From positions 1 to 20,818 of the forward strand of contig JAEZIE010000014.1 of assembly GCA_023416175.1 (NCBI GenBank): 20,818 nucleotides of DNA. The letters run 5' to 3'. The translations under genes were made by a program, and so were the position numbers. The stretch comes from Bacillota bacterium. Its GTDB lineage: Bacteria; Bacillota; Clostridia; Christensenellales; CAG-138. Positions 14,154 through 20,818 of this stretch are shown in pieces (position 1 is the first letter of the stretch; every line of letters begins with the position of its first letter). The notes beneath the pieces are model-generated. The model had not been told where the DNA came from. It did not search any database and saw only the letters and a program-made list of their open reading frames with translations.

Positions 14154-15503
14154 CTATATCTTCTTTGGCTGGCTGAAAAAGCTGCCGATCGTCATGATGA
14201 TGGCAAACAGCAGCAAGTACCATGCGACCGCCATCTTGTGGGCGAATATCGCTGCGACCACCATGAATATGGAACCCAGTATGGCAAGCGTTGGCATCAC
14301 ATACCGCTTGAATGGGGAAAGGTCCTTTTCCTTTTTCATCAGCATGATGAATATGGGAATGTATGCCGCGTAGATCGTTACGATAGGAAGCTCCGAGGAA
14401 TCGAACGCCAGGGGGCCAAACCAGCTTTCCGTCAGGTTGGCGCCGTAGAAGTATAGGAGCCAGAAGCCGCACAGCAGCAAGCCCAGTATGGAGGAATTCG
14501 CGGGCATGTTGGTGGACTTGTCCACCTGTTTGAAAATTTCAGGCTTGGGCCCGACGTTTCGCACGGCCAGCGAATACATGCCTCGCGTGCAGCCCAGCAT
14601 CAGGCCGTTGAGGGTGCCCAGGCACGAAATGACGACGAATACGAACAGCAACGTGCCGCCGACGTTGGAGAATATCTTGGTGAACGCGGCCTTCGCGGCC
14701 TCTTCGCCGTTCTGCATCATTTCAGCGTTGCTGATTCCGCCTGCGAGGCCGATGTAATAGAGAATATACACTGCCATAACGATGAGCGTACCAATAAGCA
14801 GAGCCTTGGGTAAGTTCTTCTTTGCATCCTTGAGCTCCGCGTTGATGCTGGTGGCAATGATCCAGCCTTCATAGGCAAACGCGGTCGCAACCACCGCGGA
14901 AAAGAGTGCGGTGCTCTTTTCCACCGGCATGACGGCAGTGGTGAAGTTTTCGATCGTCATGCCGTTGACTAAGCCGGTAACGGTGCCGATCACAGCCATC
15001 AACAGCAGCGGGATCAACTTAATTATTGTCGTGGAGACCTGGAATTTCCCCGCCAGGACAGGGGAGAGGGCATTGACCGCATAACTTGCAATCAAGTAGA
15101 AGCACGAGATCACCATGCACTCCGCGCCTACGATGGAAAAGCCCAGCAGCACGCAGGTGTAGCGCGCGGATACCCAGGCGAGCACCGAGGTCAGCGTGGG
15201 GTAGTAGATAGTCGCCATGAACCAGCCGATGTAATAGCCATATTTTTTACCCATGGTCACGTCTGCATAGTCCACCAGGCCGTTGACATACTCATACTTC
15301 GTCGCCATTGTCGAAAACGTGTACGCGCAGACGATCATGATGAGCCCGCCGATGATCCACGCGAGTATGCCCAGCGGCAGGTCCCCGCCGGTGGCGGTGA
15401 GGATTTTTTCCGCTTTAAAGAACACGCCGCTGCCGATGACGATGCCGACCACCATTGCCACGGCGGTCATCAATCCATACTTCTTCTTCAGTTCCCCGTC
15501 CAT
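14154..15503 (-). CDS. APC-family amino acid permease
   Basis: A 449-residue integral membrane transporter of the amino acid-polyamine-organocation superfamily, twelve helices expected. Helix 1 carries the substrate-binding glycine motif GIVIGSGVFFK (20-30). AFAYEGWIIATSINAELKDAKKNLPKALLIGTLIV is the conserved helix 6-7 segment (AYEGW, then the E-KDAKKNLPKA loop) characteristic of the family. The overall pattern resembles the serine/threonine exchanger (SteT/LAT-like) branch, but substrate is not decidable by eye. ATG 15503 follows GGGAG at a good spacing. Monocistronic, with a near-consensus promoter about 135 bases upstream and a terminator downstream. It is flanked on both sides by AT-rich tracts, though its own base composition is like its neighbours. 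Confidence 0.9.
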   Translation of the reverse strand: MDGELKKKYGLMTAVAMVVGIVIGSGVFFKAEKILTATGGDLPLGILAWIIGGLIMIVCAYTFSTMATKYEYVNGLVDYADVTMGKKYGYYIGWFMATIYYPTLTSVLAWVSARYTCVLLGFSIVGAECMVISCFYLIASYAVNALSPVLAGKFQVSTTIIKLIPLLLMAVIGTVTGLVNGMTIENFTTAVMPVEKSTALFSAVVATAFAYEGWIIATSINAELKDAKKNLPKALLIGTLIVMAVYILYYIGLAGGISNAEMMQNGEEAAKAAFTKIFSNVGGTLLFVFVVISCLGTLNGLMLGCTRGMYSLAVRNVGPKPEIFKQVDKSTNMPANSSILGLLLCGFWLLYFYGANLTESWFGPLAFDSSELPIVTIYAAYIPIFIMLMKKEKDLSPFKRYVMPTLAILGSIFMVVAAIFAHKMAVAWYLLLFAIIMTIGSFFSQPKKI

Positions 15504-15634
15504 AAATTATCTCCCTTGATTTTAATGGCGCGCACAAAAAGCAACCCAGGCGCGCAGTATAGCAAGCAATAAGAAGGGAAGAGTTGACTTTTGCCGCGGA
15601 TTCTCTGCACGCGGCCAATTGTTTTCCTCAACGT

Positions 15635-15663
15635 ATTATCGCGAAATAAGGCATAAATGTCAA
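15635..15663 (-). promoter_or_regulatory. Permease promoter
   Basis: On the minus strand TTGACA (15663-15658), a 17-base spacer and GATAAT (15640-15635). The leader would be about 125 bases and includes a GCCGCG/CGCGGC hairpin (15614-15609 with 15597-15592), but no riboswitch or T-box core that I recognise. Confidence 0.7.
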
Positions 15664-16001
15664 GACTGCGGAGGAGCGGCCTGGCGGAATTGTGTGTTTC
15701 ATAAATTCGATTTTAATTCTGATAAAATAAAAAATAATTTGAATTTATGATTTGGCGCAGCTGACCTGCCGGGAAACGTATGAATTAAAATGCGAAAAGC
15801 AATAGAAAATATCATGAAATTCAGGAATTAAAAAACAATAATATGAAAGTATCGCCACCTCAACGGCAGAAGAACCTAGAAGTTACGGGTGTTTTCTGAA
15901 CTTTATTTTCCGAGTAATTTATTTGAAACGATTTTCAAATTTATTTCCATTTATTTTTATCCGATTTTGGTTTGGATTTTTAAAATACGATGCAAATAAA
16001 A
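15664..16001. other. AT-rich gene-free stretch with a 10-bp inverted repeat
   Basis: No gene is seen. TCATAAATTC (15699-15708) and GAATTTATGA (15741-15750) are perfect inverted repeats 32 bases apart, with a nested ATTTTA/TAAAAT pair inside, centred about 60 bases upstream of the permease -35 box. The rest is AT-rich with no clear promoter. Confidence 0.45.
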
Positions 16002-16025
16002 ATGCACGGATAAAATTCCGTACAT
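16001..16025 (-). terminator. Terminator of the small membrane protein gene
   Basis: On the minus strand ATGTACGGA (16025-16017) pairs with TCCGTGCAT (16010-16002), nine pairs with one G-U, loop ATTTTA, then TTTTTATTT. It lies about 43 bases after the stop of the 57-codon gene, which supports that gene being expressed. Confidence 0.75.
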
Positions 16026-16067
16026 TTTAAATGACACCCATAAAAAATAAGAAAAAATCTCCGAATC

Positions 16068-16241
16068 TTAATGCGTGCGCAGCCAGGCAAGGATGTATAG
16101 GATACTCAAAAGCAATTGCAGAACAAACAAACCGATGCAAACATTTTTTCGCACCTTGTCCTTGCGACGGTGAAAAATATTCACGCCAATCAAAGGGACT
16201 GCGGGGATGATACCTGCGCAGAAGATAAAGGCTGCAGTCAT
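16068..16241 (-). CDS. Small two-helix membrane protein, 57 residues, unknown function
   Basis: Frame from ATG 16241 to TAA 16068. The protein has two hydrophobic stretches, residues about 3-23 (AFIFCAGIIPAVPLIGVNIF) and about 36-54 (CIGLFVLQLLLSILYILAWL), joined by a strongly basic loop HRRKDKVRKN. By the positive-inside rule the loop is cytosolic and both ends face outward. A good GGGAGG stands eight bases before the ATG and an intrinsic terminator follows the stop, so this is probably a real gene even though a longer frame runs over it in another phase. I do not recognise a family. It is isolated, between the AT-rich tract and the Dabb gene, which is divergent. Confidence 0.65.
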   Translation of the reverse strand: MTAAFIFCAGIIPAVPLIGVNIFHRRKDKVRKNVCIGLFVLQLLLSILYILAWLRTH

Positions 16242-16295
16242 GAAACATTCCTCCCAAAAGTCGTGCGCCAGGGCTTATGGCGGCAAAATCCGGCT

Positions 16296-16333
16296 TGTTA
16301 CAAACTATTAATACCGTACCATATACTGTAACA
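16296..16333. promoter_or_regulatory. Inverted repeat upstream of the small membrane protein gene
   Basis: TGTTACA (16296-16302) and TGTAACA (16327-16333) are perfect inverted repeats 24 bases apart, 55-90 bases upstream of the small gene, with a TATTAAT that could be its -10 element between them. Possible operator pair; weak evidence. Confidence 0.3.
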
Positions 16334-16446
16334 TCCAACAACCGGAGGTTACTGGAAGCGATGGAAGCCATGCTCTTGTAAGGATGTTAAGGATGTGAAA
16401 AGAAAACAAATATTCGCATAAAGTGGTTTTCCTTTTAGGGGCTTTC

Positions 16447-16455
16447 TGATACAAT
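16447..16455 (+). promoter_or_regulatory. Extended -10 promoter of the Dabb-uvrB unit
   Basis: TG-A-TACAAT (16447-16455), an extended -10 element, with only a weak -35 (TTTTCC at 16427-16432, 17 bases before the hexamer). It is 38 bases before the Dabb gene start. No LexA-type box (CGAAC-N4-GTTCG) is visible around it. Confidence 0.45.
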
Positions 16456-16493
16456 GTATGACAAAGCGATACAAAAACTGGGGAGGATTCGGT

Positions 16494-16775
16494 ATGGTCA
16501 GGCACGTGGTTTGTCAGAAATTTGCGGATGCGGCGGACGCACTGGAGGCGGCGCGCATGCTGCGGGATTTAGTGGGAACGGTCCCCACATTGCGCAGCAT
16601 GGAAGTCGGTCTTAATGAGCTTGCTTCCGAGCGTGCGTACGATCTTGTGCTGATCGCCACGTTTGACGATATGGCGGGACTCCATGCGTATGACGCCCAC
16701 CCCGCGCATGAGGCGGTGCGCGCATTTATCAAACCGCGCCGCACGGGAACCGTATCGGTAGATTATACGTTTTGA
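16494..16775 (+). CDS. Dabb-domain (stress-responsive alpha/beta barrel) protein
   Basis: A 93-residue single-domain Dabb protein: MVRHVVCQKF at the start with the usual His4, a helix of charged residues, LRSMEVGLNE, then the family hallmark YDLVLIATFDDMAGLHAYDAHPAHEAV (49-75) and a closing strand TVSVDYTF. Members form dimeric ferredoxin-like barrels; many are annotated only as stress-responsive and the biochemical role is unknown. ATG 16494 is preferred because GGGGAGG stands just before it; an in-frame ATG at 16458 lies close to the -10 element. It is 47 bases upstream of uvrB with no terminator between, so it is likely cotranscribed with it. Confidence 0.85.
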   Translation: MVRHVVCQKFADAADALEAARMLRDLVGTVPTLRSMEVGLNELASERAYDLVLIATFDDMAGLHAYDAHPAHEAVRAFIKPRRTGTVSVDYTF

Positions 16776-16822
16776 TTGCGGGCGAATAGCCCTTACATGC
16801 GCCGCTGGAGGCGGAACAGCAA

Positions 16823-18847
16823 ATGAACGAATTCAAAGTGGTTTCTCCGTTTGAGCCGCAGGGCGATCAGCCGCAGGCGATCGATGCACTTGCTAACGGC
16901 GTCATACGGGGGGACAAGCTGCAGGTATTGCTCGGCGTGACGGGCAGCGGAAAGACATTCACCATGGCCAAAGTAATCGAGCGCGTGCAGAAGCCTACGC
17001 TCGTGTTGGCGCACAACAAAACGCTCGCGGCGCAGCTCTGTTCCGAGTTCAAAGAGTTTTTTCCGGACAGCGCGGTAGAGTATTTCGTTTCCTACTACGA
17101 TTATTATCAGCCCGAAGCGTATATCGCCTCTTCGGATACTTATATTGAAAAGGTCTCCACCGTCAACGAAGAAATCGATAAGCTCCGGCACAGCGCAACC
17201 TGCGCGCTCAACGAACGGCGGGACGTTATCATCGTCGCGTCTGTTTCCTGCATCTATGCGTTGGGTGACCCGGAAGAGTATATGCGCCTTTCCATTTCCT
17301 TAAGAAAGGGCATGGAGATCGGCCGGGATGAGGTCATGCGTCGTTTGGTGGACATCCAATACCAGCGCAACGATTTCGACTTTGCGCGCGGCACGTTCCG
17401 CGCGCGGGGGGATGTATTGGAAGTGTTCCCCATGAACTGGTCGGAAAAAGCGCTCAGGGTAGAATTTTTCGGCGATGAGATCGAGCGTATCAGCGAGGTC
17501 AACGTGGTAACGGGAGAAATGCTCATGGATCGCGCGCACGTCGCGATATTCCCTGCCTCCCACTATGCCACCAGCCGTGAAAAGCTCATCGCCGCCATGC
17601 AGGAGATTGAGGACGATATGTATGCCCGCGTCCGGGAGTTAAAGGCGCAGGACAAGCTGGTGGAAGCGCAGCGTCTCGAACAGAGGACGCTTTACGACCT
17701 TGAGATGATGCGCGAGCTTGGCTACTGCAGCGGCATTGAAAACTACTCCCGCTATTTTGACGGGCGAAAGCCGGGACAGCCGCCCTTTACGCTGCTCGAC
17801 TATTTCCCGAAGGATTTCCTGCTGTTTGTGGATGAAAGCCATGTGACGCTCCCGCAGGCGCGCGGCATGTACCGGGGAGACCGTGCGCGCAAGGAAAATT
17901 TGGTGCAGTACGGTTTTCGCATTCCTTCCGCATACGACAACCGCCCGCTGAAGTTTGAGGAATTTTCGGAACGCATCAATCAGGTGGTTTGTGTTTCCGC
18001 AACGCCGGGGGATTATGAACTGGGGCTGACCACGCAGGTGGCGGAACAGATCATCCGCCCCACCGGCCTTGTTGACCCGGAAATCTCCATCCGTCCCGTA
18101 AAGGGTCAGGTGGACGATATATTGGGTGAGGTCAAGGAGACCGCCAGAAAAGGCTTCCGCACGCTCATTACCACGCTCACCAAGCGTATGGCGGAAAACC
18201 TCACGGAATATCTCGACGGTATGGGTATACGCGTGCGGTACATGCACAGCGATATCGAAACCATCGAGCGCATGGAGATCATACGCGACCTCAGATTGGG
18301 CGAGTTCGACGTGCTGGTGGGTATCAACCTGCTGCGCGAAGGCTTGGATCTGCCCGAGGTGGGTTTAGTGTGTATCCTCGATGCGGATAAGGAAGGCTTC
18401 CTGCGCTCGGATACATCGCTCATTCAGACCATCGGCCGCGCCGCGCGCAATGTGGAAGGCCGCGTCATCCTGTATGCGGACGTCATTACGCCTTCCATGC
18501 AGCGCGCCATCGATGAAACCGAGCGCCGCCGTACCAAGCAGAAGGCGTTTAACGAGGAGCATGGCATTACGCCCAGGAGCATTACAAAAGCGATCCATAA
18601 CGTGCTTGAGATTTCAAGCAAAGTCAAGGACGCCGCGGGCGCGCTCTCACCGGAGGATAAGGAAAAACGTATCGCCATCCTCACCCAGCAGATGCGTGAA
18701 GCGGCTGCGGCGCTGGAATTTGAAGCGGCGGCAAAGCTCAGGGATGAACTCAGGGCCTTGCAGGGGGAAACGGCGCTTGCTCCCGCGAAACCCGCGCCCG
18801 GCACTGTGGGCAGCAAAAAGCCCGCACGGGGCAGGACGCGTAAGTAG
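16823..18847 (+). CDS. uvrB: Excinuclease ABC subunit B
   Basis: DNA helicase-like component of nucleotide excision repair, loaded on damage by UvrA and then recruiting UvrC. 674 residues, normal length. Walker A GVTGSGKT (38-45); the beta-hairpin that clamps DNA, YYDYYQPEAYI (91-101); motif II DESH (337-340); VCVSATPGDYE; motifs V and VI LVGINLLREGLDLPEVGLVCILDADKEGFLRS and QTIGRAARN; and a C-terminal UVR motif LTQQMREAAAALEFEAAAKLRDELRALQ that contacts UvrC. The tail KPAPGTVGSKKPARGRTRK is basic and variable. ATG 16823 follows GGAGG at 11 bases, a little long. uvrA follows after 167 bases in the same direction. Confidence 0.97.
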   Translation: MNEFKVVSPFEPQGDQPQAIDALANGVIRGDKLQVLLGVTGSGKTFTMAKVIERVQKPTLVLAHNKTLAAQLCSEFKEFFPDSAVEYFVSYYDYYQPEAYIASSDTYIEKVSTVNEEIDKLRHSATCALNERRDVIIVASVSCIYALGDPEEYMRLSISLRKGMEIGRDEVMRRLVDIQYQRNDFDFARGTFRARGDVLEVFPMNWSEKALRVEFFGDEIERISEVNVVTGEMLMDRAHVAIFPASHYATSREKLIAAMQEIEDDMYARVRELKAQDKLVEAQRLEQRTLYDLEMMRELGYCSGIENYSRYFDGRKPGQPPFTLLDYFPKDFLLFVDESHVTLPQARGMYRGDRARKENLVQYGFRIPSAYDNRPLKFEEFSERINQVVCVSATPGDYELGLTTQVAEQIIRPTGLVDPEISIRPVKGQVDDILGEVKETARKGFRTLITTLTKRMAENLTEYLDGMGIRVRYMHSDIETIERMEIIRDLRLGEFDVLVGINLLREGLDLPEVGLVCILDADKEGFLRSDTSLIQTIGRAARNVEGRVILYADVITPSMQRAIDETERRRTKQKAFNEEHGITPRSITKAIHNVLEISSKVKDAAGALSPEDKEKRIAILTQQMREAAAALEFEAAAKLRDELRALQGETALAPAKPAPGTVGSKKPARGRTRK

Positions 18848-18979
18848 CCAGATACTGGTATGAAGAAAGATTTGAAAGCATTCGCTTTCTTTTGCTTCTT
18901 TTCTTTCTTGTGAAAGAAAAGAAGTGAGGGTGGGAGCAAAGCTCCCATCGTCTCCAACGCATACAACCGGGAAACCGGT
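18848..18979 (+). repeat. Cluster of perfect hairpins between uvrB and uvrA
   Basis: Five short palindromes lie in series: CCAG/CTGG (18848-18858) abutting the uvrB stop; GAAAGC/GCTTTC (18874-18889) followed by TTTT, the only one that looks like a terminator; CTTCTTTTCTTTC/GAAAGAAAAGAAG (18895-18924, 13 bp perfect, loop TTGT); TGGGAGC/GCTCCCA (18931-18947); and ACCGG/CCGGT (18966-18979, GAAA loop). Some of the AAAG- and CTTT-rich arms could pair with each other in alternative ways. No promoter for uvrA is clear. Confidence 0.65.
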
Positions 18980-19014
18980 CAAATATTTACACAGAGGGAA
19001 ATTGGGTTTCATTT

Positions 19015-20818
19015 ATGCATGATTCGATTGTCATCAAGGGGGCGCGCGAGCACAACCTCAAGAACATCACGCTCTCGCTGCCCAGGAACAAGCTAATCGT
19101 TATGACGGGGCTTTCCGGCTCAGGAAAGTCCTCTTTGGCGTTTGATACCATTTACGCGGAGGGGCAAAGGCGGTACGTGGAAAGCCTTTCCGCGTACGCG
19201 CGCCAGTTTTTGGGCCAGATGGAAAAACCGGATGTGGACTCTATCGACGGATTGTCGCCTGCCATCTCCATCGACCAAAAGAGCACCAGCCATAACCCCA
19301 GGTCCACGGTGGGTACAGTAACGGAGATACACGACTATCTGCGCCTTCTTTACGCGCGCTGCGGCATTCCGCACTGCCCCAGCTGTGGGAAGCCGATCTC
19401 CCGACAGTCCATCGACCAGGTGGTGGATCAGGTGCTGTCCCTGCCGGAAGGGACGCGCATCCAGGTCATGGCGCCGTGTGTGCGCGCCAGGAAGGGCGAG
19501 CACCAGAAGCTTCTTGATCAATTGCGCAAGGATGGGTATGTGCGTGTACGGGTGGATGGCACGCAGTATGATATCAACGACGTGCCTGCGCTGGATAAGA
19601 AGTTCAAGCATACCATCGAGGCGATTGTGGACCGCCTGGTCATCAAGCCCGGCATTGAAAGCCGCCTGACGGACAGCATCGAAACCGCGTTTGCGCTTGC
19701 GTCCAACCTTGCATTGGTGAATATAATTGATGGAGAATCCTTGCTGTTCTCCCAGAACTACGCCTGCCCAGATTGCGGCATCAGCATGGAGGAACTATCC
19801 CCGCGTATGTTCTCCTTCAACAACCCGTTTGGCGCATGCCCCACATGTACGGGGCTTGGGACGCTACTCAAGGTGGATCCGGATCTTGTCGTTCCCGACA
19901 CTTCGCTTTCCCTGGAGCAGGGGGCCATCAGCGTTTCGGGCTGGCACAGCGATGCGCATGAGAGCATCGCCTACATGTATTTTAAGGCCCTGTCCGAAGC
20001 ATACGGGTTCTCCTTGCATGCGCCGGTGAAGGATCTGCCCCAAAAGGCGCTTAATGCCATCCTGTACGGCACCGGCAAGGAAAAGCTGCATATCGTCTAT
20101 TCCAAGGAGTATGGTTCGGGTACATTCGACGCTCCGTTTGAAGGCATCATCACCAATCTGGAACGCCGTTACAAGGAAACGCAAAGCGATTACTCCAAGC
20201 AGGAGATCGAATCGTTTATGTCCAACACGCTCTGCCCGGACTGCCACGGCAAGCGCTTAAAGCCGGAAAGTCTGGCCGTCACGGTGGGGGACAGGAACAT
20301 TTCTGAGCTGAGCGAGGCCACGGTGTTGGAGGCACGTGCGTTCTTGGGCGGTCTGTCGCTTTCAAGCTCCAACCAGATCATTGCGGCTCAGATATTAAAG
20401 GAAATCGACGCACGCCTTGGCTTTTTGGTGATCGTGGGCTTGGATTACCTCACGCTTTCGCGCGGGGCGATCACGCTTTCGGGCGGCGAGGCGCAGCGCA
20501 TCCGGCTCGCGACGCAGATCGGCTCGGGCCTTGTGGGCGTATTGTACATCTTAGACGAACCCAGCATCGGCCTGCACCAGCGGGACAACGCAAGGCTGCT
20601 TAACACGCTCAAACATATGCGGGATATCGGCAATACGCTTATTGTCGTAGAGCACGATGAAGAAACCATGCGCGAGGCAGACTACTTGGTGGATATCGGC
20701 CCCGGCGCGGGAGAGCATGGCGGGCATATTGTGGCTGCGGGCGAGGTGGAAGAGGTAATGGCCTGCAAGGAGTCCATCACCGGCCAGTTTTTAAGCGGTG
20801 TGCGCAGCATCCCTATTC
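19015..20818 (+). CDS. uvrA: Excinuclease ABC subunit A, N-terminal 601 residues (cut by window end)
   Basis: ATP-dependent damage sensor of nucleotide excision repair, an ABC-type dimer that loads UvrB. The frame is open to the last base; about two thirds of the usual 940 residues are present. Walker A of the first ATPase is GLSGSGKSS (32-40); an insertion-domain CPSC pair is at 121-124; the zinc module has Cys251, Cys254, Cys275 and Cys278; the signature LSGGE is at 488-492 followed by AQRIRLATQIGSG; and Walker B LDE ends at 515 in ILDEPSIGLHQRDN. This is the complete first nucleotide-binding half. ATG 19015 begins MHDSIVIKGAREHNLKNI, aligned with family starts; the ribosome binding site is poor (GAGGG about 20 bases away), so coupling or another signal may help translation. 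Confidence 0.96.
   Translation, partial: MHDSIVIKGAREHNLKNITLSLPRNKLIVMTGLSGSGKSSLAFDTIYAEGQRRYVESLSAYARQFLGQMEKPDVDSIDGLSPAISIDQKSTSHNPRSTVGTVTEIHDYLRLLYARCGIPHCPSCGKPISRQSIDQVVDQVLSLPEGTRIQVMAPCVRARKGEHQKLLDQLRKDGYVRVRVDGTQYDINDVPALDKKFKHTIEAIVDRLVIKPGIESRLTDSIETAFALASNLALVNIIDGESLLFSQNYACPDCGISMEELSPRMFSFNNPFGACPTCTGLGTLLKVDPDLVVPDTSLSLEQGAISVSGWHSDAHESIAYMYFKALSEAYGFSLHAPVKDLPQKALNAILYGTGKEKLHIVYSKEYGSGTFDAPFEGIITNLERRYKETQSDYSKQEIESFMSNTLCPDCHGKRLKPESLAVTVGDRNISELSEATVLEARAFLGGLSLSSSNQIIAAQILKEIDARLGFLVIVGLDYLTLSRGAITLSGGEAQRIRLATQIGSGLVGVLYILDEPSIGLHQRDNARLLNTLKHMRDIGNTLIVVEHDEETMREADYLVDIGPGAGEHGGHIVAAGEVEEVMACKESITGQFLSGVRSIPI

Noticed and set aside
16027..16371. 114-codon minus-strand frame
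   Set aside because: No ribosome binding site; the 57-codon frame in another phase has a good site, two clean membrane helices and a terminator.
16380..16822. LexA (SOS) box before the Dabb-uvrB unit
   Set aside because: Searched by eye for CGAAC-N4-GTTCG and close variants on both strands; none found.
1..20818. CRISPR arrays, tRNA, rRNA, insertion sequences, prophage or defence genes
   Set aside because: No regularly spaced repeats, no tRNA-like cloverleafs noticed, and no transposase, integrase or nuclease-like frames.

Overview
The window looks like the chromosome of a spore-forming member of the Clostridia (Bacillota) with moderate GC content (roughly 50 percent or a little above by eye). 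The evidence is a dipicolinate synthase pair (dpaA-dpaB) behind a sigma-K-like promoter, a folate ECF transporter S component behind a tetrahydrofolate riboswitch, AGGAGG-type ribosome binding sites, some TTG starts and uvrB-uvrA in tandem. I cannot name a genus. The absence of tRNA, rRNA, CRISPR arrays, transposases and phage genes makes this an ordinary chromosomal region, but several intergenic gaps hold a great deal of structure.

Layout. 1-2235 (minus): a C-terminally cut MalY/PatB-type C-S lyase behind a Cys/Met-metabolism PLP enzyme, separated by one base. 2236-2470: a compact divergent promoter region. 2471-3465 (plus): cysK and its terminator. 3570-4595 (plus): an XdhC/CoxI-family protein with its two domains in the reverse of the usual order. 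4678-5132: a gene-free island bracketed by two copies of the same hairpin and folding into a long imperfect inverted repeat. 5235-7076 (plus): asnB. 7104-7392: a second palindromic island, again bracketed by two copies of one hairpin. 7408-8803 (minus): dpaA-dpaB. 9247-9528 (minus): a YlxP-like DUF503 protein. 9741-12752 (minus): an O-antigen ligase/polymerase-like membrane protein followed by a polyprenyl-phosphate sugar-1-phosphate transferase. 13090-13828 (plus): THF riboswitch, terminator, folT. 14154-15503 (minus): an APC amino acid permease between AT-rich tracts. 16068-16241 (minus): a 57-residue two-helix membrane protein. 16494-20818 (plus): a Dabb-domain protein, uvrB and the first 601 residues of uvrA.

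How it works together. The left end is sulfur amino acid metabolism: CysK makes cysteine, and the two PLP enzymes can pass sulfur between cysteine and homocysteine. dpaAB makes the spore-core chelator dipicolinate late in sporulation. The two-gene polysaccharide unit can start and polymerise or ligate a glycan but has no glycosyltransferases of its own here. folT imports folate when tetrahydrofolate is low. UvrA and UvrB start nucleotide excision repair. The most unusual material is the pair of hairpin-bracketed palindromic islands on either side of asnB. The first has a predicted 52-position stem whose mismatches are mostly G-U on the plus strand, which favours a transcribed RNA over plain DNA symmetry.
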